From UBA9547 sp044349205 (GTDB lineage Bacteria; Bacteroidota; Bacteroidia; Cytophagales; UBA9547), in contig JBIKRJ010000023.1 in the NCBI GenBank assembly GCA_044349205.1, forward strand, positions 1 to 18,952: a DNA stretch of 18,952 nt, given 5' to 3'. The position numbers and the translations under genes were made by a program. The notes beneath the pieces were generated by a model. The model had not been told where the DNA came from. It was given only the letters and a program-made list of their open reading frames with translations, and searched no databases. Of the stretch, positions 1-7,628 are shown piece by piece (the first letter of the stretch is position 1; every line of letters starts with the position of its first letter).

Positions 1-2
1 CA

Positions 3-221
3 TACGAAAAACTCGGATTCAAGAAGGTTGATGTAAGCCCTCCTATCATGTTTTGGATACACCCTCAACACCTGAATCGCTTGTCGTGGCAAGAAGCAGA
101 GGAAATTTTTGCCCAAAAACAGCCTTCTACAAATAAGGAGTTGGAAAACTATTTACTTGAAAAAGGCTATCGCCAAATCTTCAACCAAGGGAATTACAAA
201 TACCTCTTACTACTCAAATAA
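3..221 (+). CDS. 3' end of an unrecognised protein (5' end outside window)
   Basis: An open frame enters from the left edge and gives 72 residues before TAA. The visible part begins YEKLGFKKVDV and ends with a basic, leucine-rich tail (YKYLLLLK). I do not recognise the family. The opening residues resemble the FYEKLGF segment of GNAT acetyltransferases, but what follows (IMFWIHPQ, then a helical stretch with QEAEEIF and NKELENYLLEKGY) does not clearly fit one. The LLEKGY...N.K tail also recalls FkbM-type methyltransferases. Both are guesses. A strong intrinsic terminator follows the stop codon at once, which supports this being a real gene end and the last gene of its transcript. Confidence 0.7.
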   Translation, partial: YEKLGFKKVDVSPPIMFWIHPQHLNRLSWQEAEEIFAQKQPSTNKELENYLLEKGYRQIFNQGNYKYLLLLK

Positions 222-223
222 GC

Positions 224-256
224 AAAAAAAGACCCAACATGGTCGGGTCTTTTTTA
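224..256 (+). terminator. Rho-independent terminator of the leftmost gene
   Basis: An A-run leads into GACCC (231-235), a nine-base loop, GGGTC (245-249) and a T-run (250-255). The flanking A and T runs extend the stem and make the hairpin usable on both strands. It starts three bases after the stop codon at 219-221. The following 257-425 holds no gene I can support; a 27-codon frame there is discussed under rejected items. Confidence 0.9.
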
Positions 257-425
257 GAATGCTAATTGCAGCTTTTGTTTGCAGATTGGTCAATTTTTTG
301 AAAACCATTTCCTTACAGATTACTTTTTGGGTAAAATAGTTGCCACGACCAAAAGAAAAAGTAGAAAAAAGTGTGTAGGCAGCAGCCGTTAAAATGTCGA
401 TATTGCGTTCTGTTTTTTCGAAAGA

Positions 426-2093
426 ATGAAAAAAAGTTTTGACATTATCTATGTTTTTATCGCCTTGGCAGGCATTGCGCTTTTTATTCCGTTTTTGGGA
501 TCAGCACATTTATTCGACTGGGACGAGGTGAATTTTGCCGAGTGCGCACGCGAAATGCTTATCACAAAAGATTATTCACGCGTTTACATCGACTTTCAAC
601 CATTTTGGGAAAAACCCCCCATGTTTTTTTGGCTTCAAAGCACTGCCATGCAAGTATTTGGTGTGAACGAGTTTGCGGCACGTTTCCCCAACGCACTTTG
701 TGGCATCGCCACATTGCTTATTTTATATGCCATTGGCAAAAAACTCATCCACCAAAAATTCGGCATTTTATGGTCTTTGGCCTATGCGGGTTCTTTTTTC
801 CCCAACATGTATTTCAAGTCTGGCATTATCGACCCTTGGTTCAATCTTTTCATCTTTTTATCGCTGTACTTTTTCATTCTCTATTCCTGGAAGCGTAATC
901 ATGTAGAAAAATCCTCACTCGGTCATGGACTTTTCTACTATGCCGCCCTTTCGGGAGTTTTCATGGGCATGGCCATTTTGATGAAAGGACAAGTGGCCTT
1001 TGTGCTATTTTGCCTCAGTTTGGGTGTGTACTTTTTGTACAATCGTTTCAACCTTTTTTTCAGTGTAGTGCATGTGTTTTGGTATTTGTTGGTCACTTTT
1101 TTGGTTACCCTTACTTGGTATGGCTACGAGACCGCCAAAAACGGCACTTGGTTTATCGCTGAGTTTATCCAATACCAATACCGATTGTTTTCAACCCACG
1201 ACGCCGGACAAGAAGGGTTTCCGGGCTATCATTATGTGGTTATTTTGCTGGGATGCTTTCCTGCTTCGGTGCTTGCCTTGCCCTCTTTTATCAGAAAAGA
1301 ACAGGAAAGAAGACACGAAAAAGATTTCAGGATATGGATGGTCATTCTTTTTTGGGTGGTGACCTTGCTTTTTAGCATTGTCAAGTCGCGCATTATCCAC
1401 TATTCATCCTTGGCATGGTTTCCAGTCACTTTTTTGGCAGCTTATACGGTTTACAACCTTATCGAAAGGCGTAGCGACTGGAAACGCTATGTGGGGATTT
1501 TGGTGGGAATCATTGGTTTTTTCATTGCCCTGCTTTTGGCTGTATTTCCTTTTTTGGCGATGAATATCAGGAAACTAATCCCGTATGTACACGATGTGTT
1601 TGCCCAAGCCAACATGGAAGCCGATGTGCCTTGGACTGGCTTTGAATGTCTGATAGGAATTGCTTTTGCCGTATTTGTGTTTTGGGGGATAAAATGGTTC
1701 AAAAACGGTAAGCCGTATCAAGCGGCATTGGTGCTTTTTGGCGGAACCGGTCTCACCATTTTTTTGGCTAGCGCCGTGATAGTACCCAAAGTTGAAGGCT
1801 ATTCGCAAAGAGCCGCCATAGCGTTTTTTGAACAACGAGTAGGGGAAAATTGCTATGTACAAGTCCTTGACTATAAAAGCTATGCACATCTTTTTTATAC
1901 CAAAAAAACGCGTCCTTCAAACCCAAACTACTACAACATGGACTGGCTCTTGAACGGCGACATAGACAAGCCCGTGTATTTTGTAAGCAAAGTTGACCGC
2001 CCCGAAGCGTACGAAAACAAGCCTCAGCTGAAGGAATTGTACCGAAAAAATGGCTTTGTATTCTTCAAAAGAGAAATGCCAAGGAAGAAATAA
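426..2093 (+). CDS. GT39-type (ArnT/PMT-like) membrane glycosyltransferase
   Basis: The 555-residue product has the GT-C layout of the PMT/ArnT family. After the first membrane helix (about residues 8-25) comes the acidic loop motif FDWDE (30-34), then E39 and AREM (41-44). These match the catalytic D/E-x-x-x-AREM region of ArnT-like enzymes. EKPPMFFW (62-69) matches the KPPL-x-x-W segment. Roughly ten further hydrophobic helices follow, then a soluble C-terminal part (about 450-555). Family members move a sugar from a polyprenyl-phosphate carrier onto lipid, protein or glycan outside the inner membrane; the acceptor cannot be read from sequence. The ATG follows an A/T-rich leader with no clear Shine-Dalgarno, usual for this phylum. 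The gene ends five bases before the convergent oxygenase gene, with the palindrome AAGCGCTT across the junction. I found no exact promoter consensus upstream. Confidence 0.9.
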   Translation: MKKSFDIIYVFIALAGIALFIPFLGSAHLFDWDEVNFAECAREMLITKDYSRVYIDFQPFWEKPPMFFWLQSTAMQVFGVNEFAARFPNALCGIATLLILYAIGKKLIHQKFGILWSLAYAGSFFPNMYFKSGIIDPWFNLFIFLSLYFFILYSWKRNHVEKSSLGHGLFYYAALSGVFMGMAILMKGQVAFVLFCLSLGVYFLYNRFNLFFSVVHVFWYLLVTFLVTLTWYGYETAKNGTWFIAEFIQYQYRLFSTHDAGQEGFPGYHYVVILLGCFPASVLALPSFIRKEQERRHEKDFRIWMVILFWVVTLLFSIVKSRIIHYSSLAWFPVTFLAAYTVYNLIERRSDWKRYVGILVGIIGFFIALLLAVFPFLAMNIRKLIPYVHDVFAQANMEADVPWTGFECLIGIAFAVFVFWGIKWFKNGKPYQAALVLFGGTGLTIFLASAVIVPKVEGYSQRAAIAFFEQRVGENCYVQVLDYKSYAHLFYTKKTRPSNPNYYNMDWLLNGDIDKPVYFVSKVDRPEAYENKPQLKELYRKNGFVFFKREMPRKK

Positions 2094-2098
2094 GCGCT

Positions 2099-2959
2099 TC
2101 AATCTGCTTTTTTTCTTCGTCCAAATTTTTTGAGCAACCTGCTTACTAGTTGGTCGTTCGCACCCATGAATCCTTTTAGTTGGGTATACATACCAAGCAT
2201 CCAATTGTCTAGACGAATACGGTATTTTTTAGCGTCATCTTGCGGACGGACTTGAAAATGGGTGGCCTTTTTCAATGGTTTTTTTTCTATGGTGTAGTAG
2301 TAAAGCGCAATAGACCGTCGAAACCGGTCGGGCGGACAATTCAACGGGTCGGGGTGACCGTGAAAAGAATCTTCGTCGGTATTAAAAATGACACAGCGGT
2401 TGAAAATGGGTGCAATTTTTTGTCTGCATGCTTTCATTTCCTTATCCCATAGCTCCAAATCGCCACCCCATTCGGGCTGCCAATCTTTGTTCAAATACAC
2501 AATTACATTCAGGCGGCGGCGCCAATGACGATGGTGGGGATGCACCGTAAAATCGGAATGAATATTCAAAAAACCACCTCTTGCAGACTGATGAATACCC
2601 CCGCCCTCGTAACTGTCGTCAGTTATTAAGTTTTCAATGCCTGTGACCTGACTAAGAAAAGATAAAAAGGCAGGCGTACTCAATGCTTCAATAGTTTTGC
2701 GAAGCGCAAAAGGCAATAATTCCACTTTATTTAAGCCTCTCTTGTCTTGGTTGAAATGCAAATAATCTATCCAACCATTTGATTGGTTCAAACTTTGAAA
2801 TTCCTCCAAATATTGGTTCAAAAGCTCCTCATCCAAAAAATGATCCAAAACTGCATGCGGAAAAGGTTCGGCCTGTTGATATTGGAAACTAAGCTGAGGA
2901 AGCAGCTTTTGCCATTTTTCAAAATCAATAACGGAAGAACTGATGCATGCGGTGGACAT
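2099..2959 (-). CDS. 2-oxoglutarate/Fe(II)-dependent oxygenase (prolyl 4-hydroxylase-like)
   Basis: The 286-residue protein shows the double-stranded beta-helix iron site of the 2OG-FeII_Oxy_3 type. H134-x-D136 (in NIHSDFTVHP) is the proximal pair, H200 (SFHGHPDPL) the distal histidine, and R215 (RFRRSIALYYY) the likely 2-oxoglutarate-binding arginine. EWGGDLELWD (163-172) matches the conserved GGEL strand between them. Such enzymes hydroxylate protein side chains or small molecules; related bacterial proteins often sit near glycan genes, but the substrate is unknown. The C-terminus (about 235-286) is basic and family-specific. It is convergent with the GT39 gene and divergent from the YyaL-like gene. 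The ATG at 2959 lies only four bases from a good -7 box, so the transcript is probably leaderless. Confidence 0.88.
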   Translation of the reverse strand: MSTACISSSVIDFEKWQKLLPQLSFQYQQAEPFPHAVLDHFLDEELLNQYLEEFQSLNQSNGWIDYLHFNQDKRGLNKVELLPFALRKTIEALSTPAFLSFLSQVTGIENLITDDSYEGGGIHQSARGGFLNIHSDFTVHPHHRHWRRRLNVIVYLNKDWQPEWGGDLELWDKEMKACRQKIAPIFNRCVIFNTDEDSFHGHPDPLNCPPDRFRRSIALYYYTIEKKPLKKATHFQVRPQDDAKKYRIRLDNWMLGMYTQLKGFMGANDQLVSRLLKKFGRRKKAD

Positions 2960-2963
2960 GAAG

Positions 2964-2994
2964 CAAAGATAAAATAGCCCGTTTGCTATCCAAA
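2964..2994 (-). promoter_or_regulatory. Bacteroidota-type promoter for the 2OG oxygenase gene
   Basis: Read on the minus strand, TTTG (2994-2991) is followed after exactly 19 bases by TATCTTTG (2971-2964), a full match to the TAnnTTTG -7 consensus of this phylum. With that box centred at -7, transcription would begin at about 2960, one base from the ATG at 2959-2957, giving a leaderless or nearly leaderless mRNA. The box match is seen directly; the start site is inferred. Confidence 0.7.
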
Positions 2995-3050
2995 AATACC
3001 ACCATTGAATATCAACTTCTTAAGAAATCATTTTAAAGAAATCGAAACAA

Positions 3051-3077
3051 TTTAGCGCGTCATCGTGATTATCTTTG
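3051..3077 (+). promoter_or_regulatory. Bacteroidota-type promoter for the YyaL-like gene
   Basis: TATCTTTG at 3070-3077 is a full match to TAnnTTTG and is identical to the -7 box of the divergent oxygenase gene. A weaker upstream element, TTTA at 3051-3054, precedes it by 15 bases, shorter than the usual spacing. The predicted start near 3081 would leave a leader of about 16 bases before the ATG at 3097. Confidence 0.55.
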
Positions 3078-3096
3078 AAAATTAAAGTCCCAAAAC

Positions 3097-5109
3097 ATGC
3101 CCCAAAACCGTCTGTCAAACGAAACAAGTCCTTACTTGTTGCAACATGCCCACAACCCGGTAGACTGGTATCCTTGGGGGAGTGAAGCCTTGGAAATTGC
3201 CAAAAAGGAAGACAAGCCAATCTTACTCAGTATTGGCTATTCGGCATGCCACTGGTGCCATGTAATGGAACGCGAATGTTTTGAAAATGAGCAAATTGCA
3301 GAACTAATGAACGCCTACTTTGTGTGTATAAAAGTAGACCGAGAAGAGCGCCCCGACATTGACCAACTGTATATGGACGCCGTGCATGCCATGGGATTAC
3401 AAGGCGGTTGGCCTCTGAATGTCATTCTTTCTGCCGATGCAAAGCCCTTTTATGGTGGTACCTATTTTCCGCCTGGCCGCTGGATGAACCTTCTGCGAGG
3501 AATACACGAAGCCTACACAAAAGACCGCGACAAGTTGGAAGAATCGGCCGAAGGTTTTGCCGAATCACTCAAGCGAAGTGAATACGAAAAATATGGCTTG
3601 GGAAAAGAAAAACCCGCTTTTGAGGACAAGCATTACGAGCAAATGTTTGAACACTTGGCCAAATCGTTCGACCGTGAAAAAGGGGGTACGCAAAAATCGC
3701 CCAAATTTCCGATGCCTTGCGTGTGGCTATTTTTATTGCGTTACCATGCCCATACCGGCAATAGTTTGGCTTTTGAACAAGTACATCTTACACTTGAAAA
3801 AATGGCATTGGGTGGCATTTATGACCAAATAGGTGGCGGTTTTTCTCGTTACAGTACCGATGTCGAATGGTTTGCACCGCACTTTGAAAAAATGTTGTAC
3901 GACAACGGGCAGTTGTTGAGTTTGTATGCCGAAGCTTACCAAAGTACCCAAAATGAGCTGTACAAAGACACGGTGTACCAAACCATCGATTTTGTGACCC
4001 GCGAACTTACTTCGTCCGAAGGTGGATTTTATTCCGCCTTGGATGCCGACAGCGAAGGCGTGGAAGGCAAGTTTTATGTATGGACACATGAAGAATTATT
4101 GTCATTTGATTTGCCCAAATTTGACTTGTTTGCTACATATTTCAATGTAAAGGAACATGGTACTTGGGAACACGAAACCAATATTTTGTGTCACGACTTT
4201 CGCGCGGATGCGTTTTGCAAAATGCGCGGCATTGAGTTGGAATCTTTCAAAAAACTGAAGAAAGAATGGGTGGAAATACTTATTCAAAAAAGATCGGCAC
4301 GGGTGCGCCCTGGTCTCGACGACAAGATACTGGCCTCGTGGAACGGCTTAATGCTGAATGGAATTGTTGATGCCTACCGCGTTTTTCAAGAAGACCGTTT
4401 TTTGGTTTTAGCTATTCAAAATGCCGATTTCATTCAAAAAAAATTGATAAACAACGAACAACTTTTTCACAGCTACAAAAATGGAGTACCCAAAATAGAG
4501 GCCTTTTTGGAAGACTATGCCAGTCTCATACAAGCATTCATTAATCTATATCAGGCCACCTTTGATGAAAAGTGGTTGCTAATGGCACAGTCGCTTACCG
4601 AAACTTGTTTGGCCAAATTTTGGGACAAGGAAGAAATGCTATTTCATTTCACTTCGGTTGAGTCAGAAAAATTGATAGCCCGCAAAAAAGAGATTTTCGA
4701 CAATGTAATTCCTTCTTCCAATTCGATAATGGCGGGCAATCTCATATTGCTGGGGCATTTGCTAAGCCACGAACAGTACATTGAAAAGGGCGCAGAAATG
4801 CTGAAAACTATTCAGCCATTGATGACAGGCGAACCTTACTACATGGCCAATTGGGCTCTGGTCTCGTTCTACTTGAACAAACCTTTTCGCGAGTTGGCGA
4901 TTTCAGGAGCAAATGCCCTCGCGTTCCGCAAAGAATTGGACCTAAAGCACATACCAAACAAAGTTTTGGTGGGTACAACCAAACATAGCCAACTTGAGCT
5001 GCTCGCAAACAGAACTGCCAAAGGCGGCGACACTCTTATCTATGTGTGTGAAAACAAAACCTGCCAACTGCCTGTAAAAACACCACAGGAAGCCTTGCCA
5101 CTTTTGTAA
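3097..5109 (+). CDS. DUF255 / YyaL-SSP411 family thioredoxin-fold protein
   Basis: The 670-residue length and domain order match the YyaL/SSP411 family. An N-terminal thioredoxin-like domain (about 1-160) opens with the family signature NRLSNETSPYLLQHAHNPVDW. It carries C51-H-W-C54 in SACHWCHVMERE, the position of the redox-active pair, and later GGWPLNV and FYGGTYFPP. The rest (about 175-650) is an (alpha/alpha)6 barrel-like region related to N-acylglucosamine 2-epimerases and glycosidases, with GGIYDQIGGGFSRYS, WFAPHFEKMLYDN and a DDKILASWNGLM segment. The molecular function of the family is not settled, so I give no gene symbol. No signal peptide is visible, so it is probably cytoplasmic. 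It has its own promoter and ends twelve bases from the convergent folC. Confidence 0.93.
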   Translation: MPQNRLSNETSPYLLQHAHNPVDWYPWGSEALEIAKKEDKPILLSIGYSACHWCHVMERECFENEQIAELMNAYFVCIKVDREERPDIDQLYMDAVHAMGLQGGWPLNVILSADAKPFYGGTYFPPGRWMNLLRGIHEAYTKDRDKLEESAEGFAESLKRSEYEKYGLGKEKPAFEDKHYEQMFEHLAKSFDREKGGTQKSPKFPMPCVWLFLLRYHAHTGNSLAFEQVHLTLEKMALGGIYDQIGGGFSRYSTDVEWFAPHFEKMLYDNGQLLSLYAEAYQSTQNELYKDTVYQTIDFVTRELTSSEGGFYSALDADSEGVEGKFYVWTHEELLSFDLPKFDLFATYFNVKEHGTWEHETNILCHDFRADAFCKMRGIELESFKKLKKEWVEILIQKRSARVRPGLDDKILASWNGLMLNGIVDAYRVFQEDRFLVLAIQNADFIQKKLINNEQLFHSYKNGVPKIEAFLEDYASLIQAFINLYQATFDEKWLLMAQSLTETCLAKFWDKEEMLFHFTSVESEKLIARKKEIFDNVIPSSNSIMAGNLILLGHLLSHEQYIEKGAEMLKTIQPLMTGEPYYMANWALVSFYLNKPFRELAISGANALAFRKELDLKHIPNKVLVGTTKHSQLELLANRTAKGGDTLIYVCENKTCQLPVKTPQEALPLL

Positions 5110-5121
5110 AGGTCAATTCAT

Positions 5122-6405
5122 TCAACGAATTTCGGCGACTAAAAAATTGCTGCCACACACCAAAATAAGGTCGTTTGCGTTGGCAACACCTTTGGCATGT
5201 GCAATGGCCTCATTTACCTCCTCGAACACCAGACCTTTTATTCCAAATTCGATGGCCTTTTGTTGAAGTTCGATGACAGGTAGTGCCCTAGGAATATGCG
5301 CTTGTGAAAAATAATAAGAGGCCTCTTTGGGCATAAACCTCAGTATTTTAGTTAAATCCTTGTCTTTGACTACGCCAAGCACTATGTGTAGATGTGAAGA
5401 TTTATAACCTGTGGCAGTTTCCAATACCGACCGAATGCCTTCTTCGTTGTGGGCAATGTCGCAAACTGTGAGCGGATTTTCGGACAAAATCTGCCAACGT
5501 CCCCTCAAGCCTGTGTTTACGATTACTTTTTCAATGCCAAGGTGCAGTGCTTCGTCCGATATTTTTATCCCCTTTTGCCTAACCACATCGACCGATTGCA
5601 AAATGCCCGCCAAGTTTTTCAGTTGATAGTCGCCCAAAAGGCCACTTTTTATCTCAAAATCATGTCCATCGGATTGCTTGACACGGCACAACATACTGCC
5701 GTTTATGTAGTTATTTTTATGTATTTGATAACAATCGGAAGCAAAAAATAAGTCGGCATTTTGGTTTTGGGCTGTTTGTACAAAAACCGATTCCACCTCT
5801 TTTTGCCTTTCGCCAATCACGACTGGCACTTGCTTTTTGATGATTCCAGCTTTTTGCGAGGCTATTTCGGGCAAAGTGTTGCCCAGCAAGTCCATGTGGT
5901 CATAGCTAATGTTGGTAATAAGGGAAAGAATTGGTGTAATGACATTGGTAGAATCCAACTTCCCGCCCACGCCAGTTTCAATCACGGCGATGTCCACTTT
6001 TTTTTCAGCAAAATATTGGAATGCCATAGCCACAGTAACTTCAAAAAAAGAGGGCTTTATTTCGGGAAACAAATGTTTGATACGTTCCACAAACCGTATC
6101 ACAAAATCTTCCTCTACATAGCGGCCATTTATTTTTATTCTTTCGCCAAAATGCACCACATGGGGGGATGTGTAAAGCCCTGTCTTGTAATGTGCCTCTT
6201 GCAGCACCGAAGCCATATAGTGCGAACAACTTCCTTTTCCGTTTGTGCCGGCAATGTGAATGGTGTTGAAAGCAAGGTGAGGATTGCCCAAATAAGCCAA
6301 AAGCGCCTGTGTCCTGCTCAGATCTTTTTTGTAGGCCGAAGCACCTTGAAGGTGGAAAACGGGCAATTGGGTATAAAGGAAATCGAGCGTTTCCTGAAAA
6401 GTCAT
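5122..6405 (-). CDS. folC: Bifunctional folylpolyglutamate synthase/dihydrofolate synthase
   Basis: FolC joins glutamate to dihydropteroate and lengthens the gamma-glutamyl tail of folates, using ATP, in the cytoplasm. The 427-residue length is typical. The Mur-ligase P-loop GTNGKGS is at 53-59, followed by YTSPHVVHFGERIKING (78-94), ETGVGGKLDSTNV (143-155), NISYDHMDLLGNTLPEIASQ (165-184) and GLRGRWQ (299-305). The C-terminal domain signature appears as DIAHNEEG (316-323), the usual form being DGAHNP-x-G. The gene lies 69 bases downstream of tonB on the same strand, a pairing common in Bacteroidota, and the two are probably co-transcribed. The gap holds no clear promoter or terminator. A 263-codon open frame on the opposite strand is a composition shadow. 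Confidence 0.95.
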   Translation of the reverse strand: MTFQETLDFLYTQLPVFHLQGASAYKKDLSRTQALLAYLGNPHLAFNTIHIAGTNGKGSCSHYMASVLQEAHYKTGLYTSPHVVHFGERIKINGRYVEEDFVIRFVERIKHLFPEIKPSFFEVTVAMAFQYFAEKKVDIAVIETGVGGKLDSTNVITPILSLITNISYDHMDLLGNTLPEIASQKAGIIKKQVPVVIGERQKEVESVFVQTAQNQNADLFFASDCYQIHKNNYINGSMLCRVKQSDGHDFEIKSGLLGDYQLKNLAGILQSVDVVRQKGIKISDEALHLGIEKVIVNTGLRGRWQILSENPLTVCDIAHNEEGIRSVLETATGYKSSHLHIVLGVVKDKDLTKILRFMPKEASYYFSQAHIPRALPVIELQQKAIEFGIKGLVFEEVNEAIAHAKGVANANDLILVCGSNFLVAEIR

Positions 6406-6474
6406 GTCGTTAAAATTGTGGCTCTCTGCAATGATTTGATTGGAAATGTATGGACTCTAAACACCAAGAACGAC

Positions 6475-7335
6475 CTATTTGGAGCGTATGATGATGGTCA
6501 AAAATCCAGTAGAATTGGGGGCTGTGCGCGCATTTTTATCTTTGACAAATGAGCCTTTTTCTATTTGACTCTTGTAGTAGTTTTCTACGCTTGTACTCAC
6601 CGATTTTTCCAATGTTTGTATGTTGACCACTTCGCCTTCTTCGTCAACCACTATCTTGAAGCGTAAACGTCCGTTTTCGTTCGAATCGTCGGTATTTATT
6701 TTAAAATCCATTTTCCAACCGGCCATGTCGAGCGATGTTCCGCCGCTTCCCCCTGCACCGGTACCGCCAGTTCCGGGGTTGCCGTAAAGTGCTTTGGCAT
6801 TCAGTTCGCCTTGCGGATTACCTTGGTCGCCCACTTTTCCTTGCTTGTCGCCATTGTTATTGCCGCCGGTGGTTTCGGTACCTATTTTTCCCGAAACTGC
6901 TTTTTCTTCTGCTTTTGACGTTGCGTTATTTTTCTGGTCGGCGGCCTTGGTATCCGAAGTTTTGGTATTTTGGTTTTGCGTGTTTTGGATTTCTTGTTTC
7001 GCCGTTACGCCGGTTTCTTCGTCTGAAGCCAACCAATTTTCTTCAGGACTTTGCGGGTCTTGGGGTTGTGGCTCGCTGGTATTTTGGTTTGGGTTATTGA
7101 CATCTTGCGGCTTGGCTTCCTGTTCTAAAGGCGAGTCGTTGGCCTCGTTGTAGGTTTGTACTTCGCCAGTGCCTTCGTCTACATATCCCAAATTCAACAC
7201 CACGCCCGAACCAGCACCCAACGGCGGATTGGGTGTGTGAAGCAGGCTAAAAAGCAGCACCAACAACAATACCGCATGTATTGTGAAGGTGGTCGCCCCT
7301 GCAATTAGTTGGTCTTTTGATTTTGGTTGCATCAT
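6475..7335 (-). CDS. tonB: TonB-like energy transducer
   Basis: A short cytoplasmic start (MMQPKSKDQ) leads into one membrane helix (about 10-30). A long low-complexity periplasmic linker rich in Asn, Gln, Thr, Lys and Gly follows (about 40-200). The C-terminal TonB-type domain (about 205-286) contains NGRLRFKIVVDEEGEVVNIQ and the final beta strand GFLTIIIRSK. Such proteins pass proton-motive energy from ExbB-ExbD to outer-membrane TonB-dependent receptors. The linker is Asn/Gln-rich, not the Pro-rich spacer of enteric TonB. The frame runs three codons further up to a GTG at 7344, but two adjacent ATGs (7335 and 7332) are more likely starts. The usual exbB and exbD partners are not upstream; folC follows. 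Confidence 0.82.
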   Translation of the reverse strand: MMQPKSKDQLIAGATTFTIHAVLLLVLLFSLLHTPNPPLGAGSGVVLNLGYVDEGTGEVQTYNEANDSPLEQEAKPQDVNNPNQNTSEPQPQDPQSPEENWLASDEETGVTAKQEIQNTQNQNTKTSDTKAADQKNNATSKAEEKAVSGKIGTETTGGNNNGDKQGKVGDQGNPQGELNAKALYGNPGTGGTGAGGSGGTSLDMAGWKMDFKINTDDSNENGRLRFKIVVDEEGEVVNIQTLEKSVSTSVENYYKSQIEKGSFVKDKNARTAPNSTGFLTIIIRSK

Positions 7336-7433
7336 ATTTCTCACACGAATAACGCATTTTATCGAAGTATTGTCAATTTTTAAGGCTAAAATGGCAAAGA
7401 GAATACGGTGATAAGTATTCTACATTGCTTGTA

Positions 7434-7465
7434 TTTGCGATTTCACTTGGTTGTTTTTAATTTAG
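7434..7465 (+). promoter_or_regulatory. Probable promoter of the small lysine-rich gene
   Basis: TTTG at 7434-7437 is separated by 20 bases from TAATTTAG at 7458-7465, which matches TAnnTTTG at all fixed positions but one. Predicted transcription from about 7469 leaves some 23 bases of A/T-rich leader before the ATG at 7492. The rest of 7345-7491 shows nothing else I can support. Confidence 0.5.
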
Positions 7466-7491
7466 CCACAACAAAATAAAATTTTACGACC

Positions 7492-7596
7492 ATGTCGAAA
7501 GCACAAGACGCTAAAAAAGAAAAGAAAAAAGAGCCTACAAAATCACTAAAAGAAAAAAGGGCAGAAAAGGCGTTGAAAAAGGCCGATAAAAGGTAA
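7492..7596 (+). CDS. 34-residue lysine-rich protein
   Basis: An ATG at 7492 opens a 34-codon frame ending in TAA. The product starts MSKAQDAKKEKKKEPTKSLK and ends KALKKADKR, with about 14 Lys, no aromatic residue and no hydrophobic segment. It is strongly basic and probably helical or disordered. I recall similar very short Lys/Glu/Ala proteins with a SLKEKRAEKA core in other Bacteroidota, which argues for a real gene, but I know of no assigned function; RNA or DNA binding is only a guess from charge. The gene has its own promoter-like sequence and an A-rich leader, and is convergent with ccmE, whose stop is 33 bases away. Small size and biased composition leave real doubt. Confidence 0.6.
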   Translation: MSKAQDAKKEKKKEPTKSLKEKRAEKALKKADKR

Positions 7597-7628
7597 GCCA
7601 GAATTATTTTTCTAGGTCTTGCTTTTAG

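Noticed and set aside
259..339. 27-codon frame after the first terminator (MLIAAFVCRLVNFLK...)
   Set aside because: It begins immediately after the T-run of a strong terminator, has no promoter or plausible leader, and is too short to judge; hydrophobic content is explained by the T-rich sequence.
81..349. 10-bp inverted match GTCGTGGCAA (83-92) and TTGCCACGAC (340-349)
   Set aside because: One arm is inside the leftmost coding sequence and the arms are about 250 bases apart with a terminator between them; a match this short is expected by chance in a window of this size.
5115..5131. AATTC/GAATT hairpin between the YyaL-like gene and folC
   Set aside because: Only five A/T-rich pairs with no T-run; too weak to call a terminator.
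5761..6552. 263-codon open frame opposite folC
   Set aside because: It lies wholly antisense to a clear folC, and the translation has no recognisable domain or signal; it reflects codon bias of the real gene.
7345..7433. Two copies of AAGTATT upstream of the TonB gene
   Set aside because: Seven-base A/T-rich matches about 50 bases apart with differing flanks; no operator-like symmetry.
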